Assembly: GCF_022811725.1 (NCBI RefSeq)
Contig: NZ_CP094527.1
Span: forward strand, 5,704,001 to 5,768,000
Direction: 5' to 3'
Length of the DNA: 64,000 nt
Source of the DNA: Mucilaginibacter sp. SMC90
Lineage (GTDB): Bacteria > Bacteroidota > Bacteroidia > Sphingobacteriales > Sphingobacteriaceae
The notes under the pieces were generated by a model. That model was given only the letters and a program-made list of their open reading frames with translations, did no database searches and was not told the origin of the DNA. Positions 53,960 through 63,853 of the stretch are shown piece by piece. Position 1 is the first letter of the stretch. Each line of letters starts with the position of its first letter. Both the position numbers and the translations under genes were made by a program.

Positions 53960-54256
53960 GTATATCAATTTGAACTCCGCCCGAATAATTCCAAAGCTTT
54001 TGCATTAATTGCTCCGGAGCTTTGCCGCTTTTGTTAGTTTGGTTGATTTCCTGCATAACTTTGAATCCTTCTAATGGCCAGCGGCAATCGGGATAAAAGT
54101 ACAAAACGAGAGTAAAATCGCTTCAAAAGCCTTTGAATCAAATGATTTAAGGGTGTTTTTTATTTCCATGCAAAACGGCAAAATCGCCCAAAACTGGATC
54201 AAACTGATAAACAAGTATTTAAAACGCACTCCAAAATGTAAGATGGATCGGCCAGA

Positions 54257-56833
54257 TCAATTAAACAAAAATTCCCTCTCCTGCCCCTCGCTAAATTGCC
54301 CCTGTGTTGATAGTTTTTTTATCCCGGCTAAAGCCACGGTGTTTAATTTGATAGCACCAAAACTGACCTTAATACGTAGTGATCTCCCTTTTTTACCCGC
54401 TGTTACTGTTGCGCTTCCCCAGGCGTAACCATTTGACCAGAAATAAGTACCCGGTTTGGACGTGATCACGAAACTGCCGTCGACGGCTGAGTAATGAAAT
54501 TTACTGATAGCTGGTATGGCCGACCAGCTTGCCATAGCCCTAACGTAGTGGTTACCGCACTCTTCTTCGTTAAAGGGATTGCGTTTGTAGCCATCGTAGC
54601 GGCTACGCACATCGCTAATTACATTCAGCGCTGCTGCATCCATGCCCTCGTAATAAAGACCGGTGGCTGCAGTGTACTCAAGACCGGTCCATGCTTCGTC
54701 GCCATATGAAAGTGGGATGGCGGGGCGCTTTGAAGGGTCAGGGTAAGCCGTGATCATCAGCCCGGGTTCATCCCCAAGAGCGTACGATCGCATGTTATTA
54801 AACCTGTTGCCAAAAGTTTTAACTGAATTATATTGCACTACGCTTTTAAGCGCCGCTTTAATATGAACGGAGTCTGCCAGATAGCCTAAGCCGCAGATAA
54901 ATGCCATATTTTGCCCGGCAAGCTGGTCTACAAGACAGCCTTCTCCTATCTGAAAGTCGGGGTTCTTCAGGTCTTTGGCCCCCATACCTATTTTTAAGCC
55001 TGGTGCAATATCCTGTTCTGAATTGGCCGGCCTGATTTTTTGTATGTAATATTTACCGTTGAACAGGTTGGCGTCGGTCCATTTACTGCCATTGCTGAAT
55101 AATTGATTACAAACTTGTTCAAACTCATTGTCATTCAAATATTTGGCCATAGACGCACAGGCCTTCAGCGCACCGAGGTACCAAAATTCAATTTCCGGGT
55201 TAGGCCCATAGTATTCAATGTCCATGGTATTGTGCTGGCATCCCTCCATTACTCCATCCTTGTCTGCATCCCAGCCTCCTTTTATCCAGGCAAAGGCCAG
55301 CGCCTTCTTCACGTTGGGCCAGGTATCTTTTAAAAACTGATCATCGCCACTTAGCTGCCACTCCCGGTAAACGCGCATAATACTGCCCATTTGCCCGTCG
55401 GCCGCCGCGGCTTTCCAGTTAGCATCTTTTTTCAAAGGAAGGCTCACCCTGAAACTCATCAGTCCGTTATCCGCCAGGGCGTAATTGTATTCTACTTCCC
55501 GCATGCGTTTGGCCAGATCACCAAATAAAAACGGTGAAGCAAACTCGTAATTCCACACATGGGTACAATTGCCGTAGCACGAACCCACATTGTTAAATAC
55601 GCCTTCCCATCCAAAAAAATACCCCTCCTTGTTCCGGAAAGTAGTTTGCGACCGCAGGGTACCTGCATTAAACAACGCTGCTTCTTTCACCGCTGGAGGA
55701 TAACTACTACTGAGCAGTGTATTTACAAAAGCCAATGTTTTGGCTTCCAGTTGCGGTAGCCTGGGTAGGGTTTTCTCGGCAACGTCCCAGGCATCGGTGT
55801 ATTGATTGGAGTAATAGTTACCGATAGTAACTTTGTCTTCCCAGTCTTTACGGTTAGGGAAATTCCATGTAAGGAAAAACTCCACTTCCCGGGTTTCATG
55901 AGGCTTGAGTTTTAGTTTTACGGCAAGCCCGGCCCTTGGATCATTTATTTTAGTAGCAAAAGACTTATCCTCATACACGCCGTCGTCAGTAAAATCGTTC
56001 CACATATCGGCCATATTAGCCCCCCAACCCCGGTTATCAAACTCTGTCCGGTAAGATATCCGCCTGCTTTTATCGGTATTGCTTGTGGTAAGCGCGATAG
56101 TACCGTAGGTAGACGCATCACGGTCTACACTATCGGAAGTCATGTAGATACCGGCAAGCTGCCCGGTACTTTTAAAAGCATTGCGGTTGTTCTTAGTACC
56201 CAGCGGCACAACTGCGCGGTTAAACTGGCTGAATTCTGCTTTATAACCATCCATACCGATAAAGTTATCCAACGAGCCTGCAACAGCTACATCCAGCATA
56301 CCGCCGGTAATATTTGTTACCTCATAACGGATCACCGCGATGGGAATACCGCTCGCATCAGCGTCACCGGGAATAAAGGGATTAAAAGTTTTTAGCTTTA
56401 CCGTAACCGGCATGCCGTTATCCCGGAGGTTTACAGTGGCAAACGGATATGCCGCGTCAAAACTCGATTTGCTGAAGCGCGGTAAACCGTGGCTTGGCGC
56501 GTTGCTCCCTTCCGAACCTGCAAACTCGTTTGGCGGGATGGGGCCCAGCAAGGCTTTAGAACGCTTAACGCCTTTGGTATCCCGGGTATAGATCAAAAAG
56601 CAAGGTGCCTGCTTGGGCGTTGATGAGCCATAGAAATTAACGCCGGGCTTGTTCATGATCTCCACATCACGCCACTGTCCATTGCCGCCAACAGAGATAT
56701 TGCCTGTACCTATACCGCCCACAGGCATGGCGATCTTATAGGTTTGCTGGCCTTCATAATGCCTGAGCACCGGCCAGTCCTGGGCCCTTGCCGAAAATCC
56801 GGCAACTAATAATAGCAGACAGAGATAACGCAT
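54257..56833 (-). CDS. GH116-family glycosidase (DUF608)
   Basis: 858 residues, signal peptide to about 17 (FSARAQ). The N-terminal beta-sandwich GBA2_N part includes IAMPVGGIGTGNISVGGNGQWRD. The C-terminal (alpha/alpha)6 barrel includes CTHVWNYEFASPFLFG and GVMEGCQHNTMDIEYYG, where the conserved acidic residues of GH116 enzymes lie. Family members are beta-glucosidases or beta-xylosidases. The export signal suggests periplasmic action on plant or bacterial glycosides. It stands alone between small genes, in the same direction as the second SusC/SusD cluster. Confidence 0.92.
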   Translation of the reverse strand: MRYLCLLLLVAGFSARAQDWPVLRHYEGQQTYKIAMPVGGIGTGNISVGGNGQWRDVEIMNKPGVNFYGSSTPKQAPCFLIYTRDTKGVKRSKALLGPIPPNEFAGSEGSNAPSHGLPRFSKSSFDAAYPFATVNLRDNGMPVTVKLKTFNPFIPGDADASGIPIAVIRYEVTNITGGMLDVAVAGSLDNFIGMDGYKAEFSQFNRAVVPLGTKNNRNAFKSTGQLAGIYMTSDSVDRDASTYGTIALTTSNTDKSRRISYRTEFDNRGWGANMADMWNDFTDDGVYEDKSFATKINDPRAGLAVKLKLKPHETREVEFFLTWNFPNRKDWEDKVTIGNYYSNQYTDAWDVAEKTLPRLPQLEAKTLAFVNTLLSSSYPPAVKEAALFNAGTLRSQTTFRNKEGYFFGWEGVFNNVGSCYGNCTHVWNYEFASPFLFGDLAKRMREVEYNYALADNGLMSFRVSLPLKKDANWKAAAADGQMGSIMRVYREWQLSGDDQFLKDTWPNVKKALAFAWIKGGWDADKDGVMEGCQHNTMDIEYYGPNPEIEFWYLGALKACASMAKYLNDNEFEQVCNQLFSNGSKWTDANLFNGKYYIQKIRPANSEQDIAPGLKIGMGAKDLKNPDFQIGEGCLVDQLAGQNMAFICGLGYLADSVHIKAALKSVVQYNSVKTFGNRFNNMRSYALGDEPGLMITAYPDPSKRPAIPLSYGDEAWTGLEYTAATGLYYEGMDAAALNVISDVRSRYDGYKRNPFNEEECGNHYVRAMASWSAIPAISKFHYSAVDGSFVITSKPGTYFWSNGYAWGSATVTAGKKGRSLRIKVSFGAIKLNTVALAGIKKLSTQGQFSEGQEREFLFN

Positions 56834-56966
56834 ACGGGAAGGTTTTGTTAAATATACGTTTTTTAAAAATATCGCTTACGGCATAAAGCAATTTCTTAAA
56901 AGTATAAAAGGTAATCAATACCCGTTCCCGATCATGCAGCGCCTGAACTCGTAACGCGTTAGCCAA

Positions 56967-57560
56967 TTAATGTTGCTCAAACAGTTTTAAATAGTCTTTC
57001 ATGGGCGATAAACCTACAGCCTTCCTTCTGGAATCGACGTTTAGTGAGTCTTGCACCGGTAATGGTTTAGCACGGTGCGTTTTCAGATCCAGTCTAACCT
57101 GTGTACCGTATAATTGCTTACGCCCCTGGTTTATTAATACCCGGTCTTGTAAAAGCGCAAATTTCTCTCCTGGTGCATTATGCCTTTTAACCTCCTTATC
57201 CATTATTGATAACACCTTTTGTTGGAAAATCACGTCATTATCACAATGCTGTATGATTGCCCAAAATCCGTCAGTGCCGTCCGTGCCAACTAAAGAATAG
57301 CCTGGAAAACCGTACTTTCTGATTATGAGTTTAGCCGCTACCATATTTAAACTGTCCGTCCTGACCATATTCCTATCAATCGTTGCCTCATCGAATACAG
57401 ACTTTTTACCGTTTTCCAAATTATTTGATTCGACTCTCCACTTTTGATCTGCCTTGAACATGGTCATAATCTTCTTTTGCAGCCCAACGTCTATTTTAGA
57501 TTGACAAAACCCAACCGTGCACAGCAGGTTGAACAATATAAAACTAAGCAGAAATCTCAT
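56967..57560 (-). CDS. Exported DUF6624-type protein
   Basis: 197 residues with a signal peptide (LLCTVGFCQS). The mature part shows the DUF6624 pattern: LQKKIMTMFKADQKWR, VAAKLIIRKYGFPGYSLVG, FWAIIQHCD and FALLQDRVLINQGRKQLYGTQ. Function unknown. Placed 134 bp upstream of the GH116 gene. Confidence 0.85.
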   Translation of the reverse strand: MRFLLSFILFNLLCTVGFCQSKIDVGLQKKIMTMFKADQKWRVESNNLENGKKSVFDEATIDRNMVRTDSLNMVAAKLIIRKYGFPGYSLVGTDGTDGFWAIIQHCDNDVIFQQKVLSIMDKEVKRHNAPGEKFALLQDRVLINQGRKQLYGTQVRLDLKTHRAKPLPVQDSLNVDSRRKAVGLSPMKDYLKLFEQH

Positions 57561-57756
57561 AACTAAACCTTTAGGTGAAAGTATGGTTTTACAGCCGTTT
57601 TAACAAATTCATTTCTGCTGATAAATCTTTCCCGACTGATCTCTTTCTTGATTACAGCAATCTGAAATACCCAATGGCCTTATTCTTGAGCAGTGTTTAT
57701 TTCCCTGTTTAGACTGATCAGTTTCGATGGGATAGCCGTGAGATCTTCTATTGCAA

Positions 57757-58152
57757 TTAATTAACAGTTGCCATTTTTGAATCTCCGCCAAAAGTGGCGA
57801 CTATCAGTTCTGTTTTTCTTTTTAACAGAATGCGGTGCCAATGTCCTTTAGGAACAATCACCAGCTCTCCATCCTCAAGCAATACCTGCTCCTTTTTTGC
57901 ATCGGCCGGAACTATATCTTCACCTGTATAAGGTGCACTGACCATCTCAATCAGTACCTCTCCTTTAGTGACCATTAACAATTCATCGCCGTCGGTATGC
58001 AGTTCCCAGCAATCAGGATGTGTATCTGCTGCTTTTTGGAGACTAAAAAAGAAAAGGGAACAAATGCCGGGTACGGACCGATCTGTAGACTGTGTAATTG
58101 CGTTTTTCTCCAGAATATGAATAAAAGTCTGGTGCATCTTTTGTGTTTGCAT
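57757..58152 (-). CDS. Cupin-domain protein
   Basis: 131 residues. Residues 35-115 form a single cupin barrel (SLQKAADTHPDCWELHTDGDELLMVTKGEVLIEMV ... EDGELVIVPKGHWHRILLKRKTEL) with H/E ligands spaced for a metal. It follows the GNAT gene after 18 nt and both diverge from the MocR-type regulator. Likely small-molecule binding or detoxifying; the substrate is unknown. Confidence 0.88.
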   Translation of the reverse strand: MQTQKMHQTFIHILEKNAITQSTDRSVPGICSLFFFSLQKAADTHPDCWELHTDGDELLMVTKGEVLIEMVSAPYTGEDIVPADAKKEQVLLEDGELVIVPKGHWHRILLKRKTELIVATFGGDSKMATVN

Positions 58153-58170
58153 AGTTATTGATTACTTTAT

Positions 58171-58599
58171 TTATAATGTTAAATGAATATCCGGTTGGTA
58201 AATCTCCAGGACACAAGCAGGCCTGGCAAGATCCGTAAATTGAAACTGGCGGTACAAGCCGTGTGCATCTGCCGTATTCAGCATCTTTCTTCTCAAACGC
58301 TTTGACCAGGGCTGTTCCAGAATGTGCTGTAATATCTGTTTGGAGATGCCTTGTCCCCGATGTTTCGGTAAAACATAAAAATCGGCGAACCAGCCGAACG
58401 TACAGTAATCGGTGATCACTCTACCGAAACCAACCTGCTCCCCGCCAATAAAGGCACCGGCACAAAATGAATTTTGGAGAGAGTCGCTGACTAGTTCATA
58501 AGAGATCCCCCTGGCCCAATAGGAGCTTTCGCTCAGGAAATGATGTATGGCTTTAACATCCATATTCTCTTTACCGGTTTTAATAATGATTGCTGACAT
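58171..58599 (-). CDS. GNAT-family N-acetyltransferase
   Basis: 142 residues. The acetyl-CoA binding motif is DFYVLPKHRGQGISKQILQHIL (R/Q-x-x-G-x-G/A type), followed by LNTADAHGLYRQFQF. The product is typical of small GNAT enzymes that acetylate amines. The -7 box TACTTTTG lies at 58619-58626 on the minus strand. It is divergent from a MocR-type regulator that probably controls it, and cotranscribed with the cupin gene. Confidence 0.92.
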   Translation of the reverse strand: MSAIIIKTGKENMDVKAIHHFLSESSYWARGISYELVSDSLQNSFCAGAFIGGEQVGFGRVITDYCTFGWFADFYVLPKHRGQGISKQILQHILEQPWSKRLRRKMLNTADAHGLYRQFQFTDLARPACVLEIYQPDIHLTL

Positions 58600-58618
58600 G
58601 ACTTGTTTTTTGTTTATG

Positions 58619-58689
58619 CAAAAGTAGACCGGTTAACCCTGTAGACACAGTTACAGTTTTGCTTATTTTAATAGACACAGTTATCTTTG
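58619..58689. promoter_or_regulatory. Divergent GNAT/MocR promoters with direct repeats
   Basis: TAGACACAGTTA occurs at 58642-58653 and 58672-58683, exactly 30 bp apart. One copy overlaps the -33 region of the GNAT promoter (its -7 TACTTTTG at 58619-58626) and the other overlaps the -7 box TATCTTTG (58682-58689) of the regulator. MocR regulators often bind direct repeats. The regulator ATG starts 4 nt after its -7 box, so its mRNA is probably leaderless or almost so. Confidence 0.65.
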
Positions 58690-58693
58690 CGCT

Positions 58694-60115
58694 ATGGGGG
58701 ACAATTTTTTATATACCGAAATTGCTGGTAACATGGCACGCTTGATCAAAACAGGTGTGTTAAAACCAGGCGAGCGTCTTCCTTCAGTCCGGATGTTATG
58801 CAGGGAGCATCACATTAGCATGAATACGGCCAAAAGAGTATTCCTGGAACTGGAGGGACAGTCTCTCATTAAGTCGAAGCCGCAATCCGGTTATTTTGTG
58901 AGCGAATTGACGCAGCAACGACTACCGCTCCCGGAAACCAGTCAGCCGCCCCAGGCCGCCGGGGGCAAAGAGCCGGAAGAACTGATCCGGAAGGTATATG
59001 CCACAATGGGGAATAAAAATCTTACCCTTTTTTCAATAGGTGTGCCTTCTGACGCGTTACTGCCATTGGCCAAACTAAATAAATCAATGATACATGCCAC
59101 CCGCGAACTTCAGGATAGCGGCACCGGGTATGAACCGTTGCAAGGCAATGAAAAATTACGGCGAATGATTGCCGCACGCTCATTAGCCTGGGGCGGTAGC
59201 CTGCATGAAAATGACCTGGTGACTACGGCCAGCGGAATGAATGCATTATCTTTTTGCATGATGGCCCTGGGCAAACCCGGCGATACCATTGCTCTGGAAA
59301 GCCCCTGTTATCCAGGCATCCTGCAACTGGCCACAAGCTTAGGGCTTAAAGTATTGGAGTTACCAACCCATCCCGTAACCGGTGTGGAAGTGGAGGCATT
59401 AAAGAAAGCGATCCCGAAAATCAACATTTGCCTCCTGGTGCCTAATTTCAATACGCCCCTGGGCAGCCTGATGCCGGATGAGCATAAAAAAGAAGTGGTG
59501 GAACTGCTGGCCAAACATCGTATTCCATTGATAGAGGATGATATTTATGGTGATCTGTACTTTGGCGATCAGCGCCCTAAGTGCTGCAAATCATTTGATA
59601 CGAGCGGATCAGTTTTGCTATGCAGCTCTGTTTCCAAAACTTTGGCACCTGGCTACCGGGTAGGCTGGATAGCACCGGGCATGTACAAGGAGCAAATCCT
59701 GAAACTCAAACTGGTTCATTCGATATCATCTTCCAGCATCACCCAGGAGACCGTAGCCTCCTTTCTGAAAAGCGGACGTTATGAAAACCACCTGCGCCAC
59801 ATGCGTAAAACACTACAGACCAACTACCAACACTATGTTCAGGCCATCACCGAATACTTTCCCGAAGGCACCCAGATAAGCAGGCCGCAGGGCGGGCTTG
59901 CTCTCTGGATAGCGCTCGATAAAAAGATCAATACTACCCTGTTGTTTGACCGGGCCTTAAAACAACAGATCAGCATTGCTCCAGGCCGGATGTTCACGCT
60001 GCAGAACCAGTTTGAAAACTGCATGCGGCTTTCAATCGGCCTGCCCTGGTCTGAAGAAATACGACAAAAATTAAAATTGCTTGGCCTCATTGCAGCTGCC
60101 ACACGACAACCGTAG
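58694..60115 (+). CDS. MocR-type regulator (GntR winged helix plus aminotransferase domain)
   Basis: 473 residues. GntR helix-turn-helix at about 10-75 (IKTGVLKPGERLPSVRMLCREHHISMNTAKRVFLELE). A class-I aminotransferase-like domain from about 105 has the PLP lysine in SSVSKTLAPGYRVGW and conserved D/Y in EDDIYGDLYF. It probably senses an amine or PLP derivative. Its divergent neighbours, a GNAT acetyltransferase and a cupin, are the obvious targets. Confidence 0.94.
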   Translation: MGDNFLYTEIAGNMARLIKTGVLKPGERLPSVRMLCREHHISMNTAKRVFLELEGQSLIKSKPQSGYFVSELTQQRLPLPETSQPPQAAGGKEPEELIRKVYATMGNKNLTLFSIGVPSDALLPLAKLNKSMIHATRELQDSGTGYEPLQGNEKLRRMIAARSLAWGGSLHENDLVTTASGMNALSFCMMALGKPGDTIALESPCYPGILQLATSLGLKVLELPTHPVTGVEVEALKKAIPKINICLLVPNFNTPLGSLMPDEHKKEVVELLAKHRIPLIEDDIYGDLYFGDQRPKCCKSFDTSGSVLLCSSVSKTLAPGYRVGWIAPGMYKEQILKLKLVHSISSSSITQETVASFLKSGRYENHLRHMRKTLQTNYQHYVQAITEYFPEGTQISRPQGGLALWIALDKKINTTLLFDRALKQQISIAPGRMFTLQNQFENCMRLSIGLPWSEEIRQKLKLLGLIAAATRQP

Positions 60116-60508
60116 AATCAAATCATTAACCTAAAAGTTAAATTAATCCGTGCCCTCATCGGTTTCGCAATTTTGGCAATATGACGCTCAAAAGCCCTCT
60201 GAAGAGCGGACTCAAGCAGCAACAAATAATCATACACCTATCCCAGATCAAACAATGTCGTTTCCGATTCCGGCCCCTTAAAATTAGCGGACCGGCGAGG
60301 TCACTTAAGGTGAATGATAAAGACGATTTGCCAGTCGTTATAAAACATTAACAACCATGAAAAAGCTTAAGAAAATTTCGATTTACAAACCCTGGCAAAT
60401 TCCCGCTTAAAAAAATGGAGCACCTGGTTATTTCTTACAATGGCCTATCGATAAACTTTTATCAACTCGCCCTGGTCATAGCATTATTGCTTTTTGATAA
60501 CCAGTCAT
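60116..60508. other. Intergenic stretch, possible small-peptide scraps
   Basis: About 390 bp. Two very short plus-strand frames (17 residues from 60358; 31 residues from about 60415) have no clear homology. Probably decayed sequence. Confidence 0.3.
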
Positions 60509-60541
60509 AAAAGGGGCTGTTGCCAAAAAACAGCCCCTTTT
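60509..60541. terminator. Bidirectional terminator
   Basis: AAAAGGGGCTG pairs with CAGCCCCTTTT around an 11-nt loop. It serves the minus-strand sulfatase gene, whose stop lies 21 nt away, and can end plus-strand transcripts as well. Confidence 0.85.
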
Positions 60542-60561
60542 AACTCCCCTGCCAACTTGAA

Positions 60562-62283
60562 TTATTTACGACGGGCAATTGGTTTAGGAAATACCATATT
60601 CTTTTTAGCCCAATTGTGCCATAAACTGTCGAGGTTACGGACCTTATCAGGGTATTGTGATGCTAAATCGTTTATCTCTGTTCTATCGGTTGCCAAATTG
60701 TAAAGGTGCCAGGTACTATCCTTACTTACAGATACCAGCTTCCAATCGCCTAAACGGGCATAACGGGCACCAAAATGCTCGTTAAATAATTGCTCATGCC
60801 CAAGCGATTGCCTGCCGCTGAAGGTTGGTACCAAACTAATGCCGCTGCTTGGCGGAATAGTATGACCTTTGTAAACCGACGGATATTTTGCACCGGCCAG
60901 TTCAACAAAAGTGCTCATAAAGTCCATTACGTGGCCAATATGGTCATTAAATCCGCCTTTGTTAACAGTAATTCCTTTGGGCCAGAAAGCTATCATAGGC
61001 GTATGGGTACCACCTTCGTATGATTCCTCTTTCCAGTAACGATAAGGGGTATTGGCCACGTTAGCCCAGCGCGGCCCTATTGACGAATAGGTAGTTTCCG
61101 GGCCCGGCGGCGCTTGCTTTTTGGTAGCATAAACAATTGACCGTCCATCGCGGGTTTCGCTTGGACGATCAAAGCCGGGGCCATAATTAGCGCATATCTC
61201 TGCACTTGCCCCGTTATCTGATAATACAACAATGAGTGTATTATCCAGCTGACCGGTTTGCTTTAGTGCGGCGATGATCCTGCCTATACCCTGATCCATG
61301 CAATCAATCATGGCGGCGTGCACAGCCATAGCCCGTTCATCCCATTCTTTGTCGGGGTTGTTTTCCCAGGCCAGGTCATTATCGATACGCTCAGGAAGTT
61401 TAGTTGTTTTCGGATCGATAAGGCCCATTTTTACCATCTTGTTATAACGAGCTTTCCGGATAGCGTCCCAGCCCCCTTTGTAGGTATCCTTATATTTAGC
61501 TATATCTTCAGGTTTAGCCATCAGTGGCCAATGCGGCGCATTTTCGGCAACGTAAAGAAAAAATGGTTTATCAGACTTCGCATATCCTTTAATATAGGCT
61601 ACTGCGGTGTCGTTTATGGCATCGGTATGATAGTAATTTTTTGGAACGGTTTTAATCGGCGTTGTGCCACTAACCAAACTAAATGGATCGAAAAAATCCA
61701 CCACTCCCCAAATGGTACCGAAATACTTTTCAAAGCCACGGTTTGTAGGATACTGGCTTAGCGGAGAAAACTCGCCAAACTCCTTCTGATGGTTCATCCA
61801 GGCCAGCTGCTCTTGTTTGGTGGGCTGCCCATTAGTATTTGATACGTGCCATTTGCCCGACATGGCAGTATGATAGCCTGCTGCTTTTAGTACTTCGGCT
61901 AAAGTAACCGCGTTTTCGGTGATATGGCCCTGGTAGCCGGGCTCATCTTCGGCATCGGTCATTTTGCCTATACCTGCCTGGTGATTGTATAGCCCTGTAA
62001 GCAACGAAGCCCGCGTTGGACAACAACGCGATGTATTATAAAACTGCCTGTAGCGGATGCCATTACCTGCCAGGTAATCAATATTAGGCGTATGAATTTC
62101 GCCACCGTAACAGCTCAAATCCGAAAAGCCCATATCGTCGGCCAGGATGACCACAATATTCGGGCGTGGCGGTTTTGGTGTCGGTTTGTGCTGAACAGGC
62201 TTATCAAAACCCGCAAATACGGCTACTGCAGCTATAGCACTTAGCGTTACTACTATCTTAATTTGATATTTTTTAACAATCAT
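60562..62283 (-). CDS. Type I sulfatase
   Basis: 573 residues, N-terminal signal/anchor helix (11-27). The formylglycine motif is SRCCPTRASLLTG with the modified residue Cys87. Metal and substrate residues are visible in VVILADDMGFSDLSC, KWHVSN and LSDNGASAEI. Full length for arylsulfatase A-like enzymes. It needs a maturase, which is not encoded in the window. Position behind susD suggests removal of sulfate from an imported glycan. Confidence 0.95.
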   Translation of the reverse strand: MIVKKYQIKIVVTLSAIAAVAVFAGFDKPVQHKPTPKPPRPNIVVILADDMGFSDLSCYGGEIHTPNIDYLAGNGIRYRQFYNTSRCCPTRASLLTGLYNHQAGIGKMTDAEDEPGYQGHITENAVTLAEVLKAAGYHTAMSGKWHVSNTNGQPTKQEQLAWMNHQKEFGEFSPLSQYPTNRGFEKYFGTIWGVVDFFDPFSLVSGTTPIKTVPKNYYHTDAINDTAVAYIKGYAKSDKPFFLYVAENAPHWPLMAKPEDIAKYKDTYKGGWDAIRKARYNKMVKMGLIDPKTTKLPERIDNDLAWENNPDKEWDERAMAVHAAMIDCMDQGIGRIIAALKQTGQLDNTLIVVLSDNGASAEICANYGPGFDRPSETRDGRSIVYATKKQAPPGPETTYSSIGPRWANVANTPYRYWKEESYEGGTHTPMIAFWPKGITVNKGGFNDHIGHVMDFMSTFVELAGAKYPSVYKGHTIPPSSGISLVPTFSGRQSLGHEQLFNEHFGARYARLGDWKLVSVSKDSTWHLYNLATDRTEINDLASQYPDKVRNLDSLWHNWAKKNMVFPKPIARRK

Positions 62284-62318
62284 AATCTCTCCTGTATTTC
62301 ATAATTATACTAAAAACC

Positions 62319-62351
62319 ATCGGGATCGTAGTAATGAACTACAACCCCGAT
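62319..62351 (-). terminator. Hairpin between susD and the sulfatase gene
   Basis: ATCGGG pairs with CCCGAT and inner GTAGT with ACTAC, separated by a small internal loop. On the minus strand GGTTTTTAG follows. It is a weaker counterpart of the hairpin before the GH3 gene and may reduce sulfatase transcription relative to SusC/SusD. Confidence 0.6.
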
Positions 62352-62368
62352 AGATTCATCTGTTGCAA

Positions 62369-63832
62369 TTAATAACCCGGATTTTGTACACAAAGCTTGT
62401 TTGCGTCAATTTCTGTTTGCGGAATCGGGAACAAAAGTTTAACGTTGGTTACATTGGTTGCTGATATTCCTCGCGCGGTAGCCAGTGAAAGGAATTTTCC
62501 CTGGCGAATCAGGTCTTCCCTACGTTTTCCTTCGCCCACAAATTCCCAGCCGCGTTCGCGTAAGATGGCATCACGAAAAGCGTCTTTCGTACCTGCATCG
62601 GTTAATGATAATTCAGGTATACCAGCGCGGGTACGAACCTGGTTTATCAGCGCAAAAGCATCGGCTGTTGGCCCATTCAATTCATTGAGGGCTTCAGCAC
62701 GGGTAAGCAGGATATCGGCATAGCGGATAATGGGAACATCGGCTCCGCCGTTATTACCTACCTGGCTATTATCCCAGTATTTAAAACAACGGGCATTATC
62801 GTTCGGCAGCAGATCAACTGTTACGTTACTGTTGTTGATAAAAGACGTACAGATGGTGGCCAGGCGTTTATCAGCCGCTGCGTATGAACTTACAAATGCA
62901 GTCCGCAACCGGTAATTGGTAGCAAAGATTGACATGGTTGACTTATAGGTGTAATTAGGGAATTGCGGGCTGCTTTTATATCCTACCGGCAACGCACCAC
63001 ACTGGTACCAGTTACTGTAATTGGTTTCATTGCGGCAAGGCAGTACCAGCAGCATTTCCTTATTCTGTTCATTTTCGGTACGGTACATATCTGCGTAAAC
63101 AGGGTAAAGAGCGTAATAGCCAAAGCTAATGATTGCCTGGCTTGCATCAGCTGCTTTTTGCCATTGTTTGGTATTGAGGTAAAATTTGGCCAAAATACCA
63201 TTGGCATTACCCTTGTTCAAACGACCAAAACTCGCTTCCTTACCCGGATCAGGCAAATCAGCTAATGATTGAGTAATCTCTGTTTCGATAAACGTTTTAA
63301 TATCCTGATCGCTTGCGCGGGCCAGGTCGCCGGGCTGCGTTGTAGATGTACGCAATGGTACCGGGCCAAAATAGCTGTATAAGAAAGCGTAAGCCTGTGC
63401 ACGGAGCACACGGGCCTCGGCTTTATAAAGCTTTTTGGTAGCATCTGCAGTACTAACGTTGTCTATATTTTCAATCACGCCATTGGCATCCCTTATAGAT
63501 GCGTAAGCCGGCCCCCAGATATCGGAAGCAAAAGTTGTAAGATTGGAAGTCCAGTTAAAGTTAATGATCTGCAATAGCTGTGCATTTTCAGCGCCGTCTG
63601 TATTATAGCCTACATCGGTACAATCCTCCGAATCATTGATCCAAAACCTTGAATTGGTTTGGTTTTGTTCATTAGCATAAGATGAATAAAGCAGCGAACG
63701 GATACCCGGTTCAGATGTTAAAACATTGCCGGGCGAAAATTCCGATTTGGGAGATACATCCAGCGCCTTTTGGCAAGATGATAAGTATAAGGCTGCAAAT
63801 AAGGGGAGTATATATATAATTTTCTTTTTCAT
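62369..63832 (-). CDS. SusD/RagB-family lipoprotein
   Basis: 487 residues. Lipoprotein signal ending LYLSSC. SusD features include LYKAEARVLRAQAYAFLYSYFGPVPL, RYADILLTRAEALNELNGP, ILRERGWEFVGEGKRREDLIRQG and the end LCVQNPGY. It is preceded by a SusC gene whose 3' end is at the window edge (21-nt gap) and followed by a sulfatase, so the locus probably handles a sulfated glycan. Confidence 0.94.
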   Translation of the reverse strand: MKKKIIYILPLFAALYLSSCQKALDVSPKSEFSPGNVLTSEPGIRSLLYSSYANEQNQTNSRFWINDSEDCTDVGYNTDGAENAQLLQIINFNWTSNLTTFASDIWGPAYASIRDANGVIENIDNVSTADATKKLYKAEARVLRAQAYAFLYSYFGPVPLRTSTTQPGDLARASDQDIKTFIETEITQSLADLPDPGKEASFGRLNKGNANGILAKFYLNTKQWQKAADASQAIISFGYYALYPVYADMYRTENEQNKEMLLVLPCRNETNYSNWYQCGALPVGYKSSPQFPNYTYKSTMSIFATNYRLRTAFVSSYAAADKRLATICTSFINNSNVTVDLLPNDNARCFKYWDNSQVGNNGGADVPIIRYADILLTRAEALNELNGPTADAFALINQVRTRAGIPELSLTDAGTKDAFRDAILRERGWEFVGEGKRREDLIRQGKFLSLATARGISATNVTNVKLLFPIPQTEIDANKLCVQNPGY

Positions 63833-63853
63833 GATGGAGATTACTATGATGGC

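Noticed and set aside
60358..60510. Short lysine-rich peptide frame (MKKLKKIS...) that might be another leader peptide
   Set aside because: It stops after 17 residues, has no Gly-Gly site and no export genes nearby.
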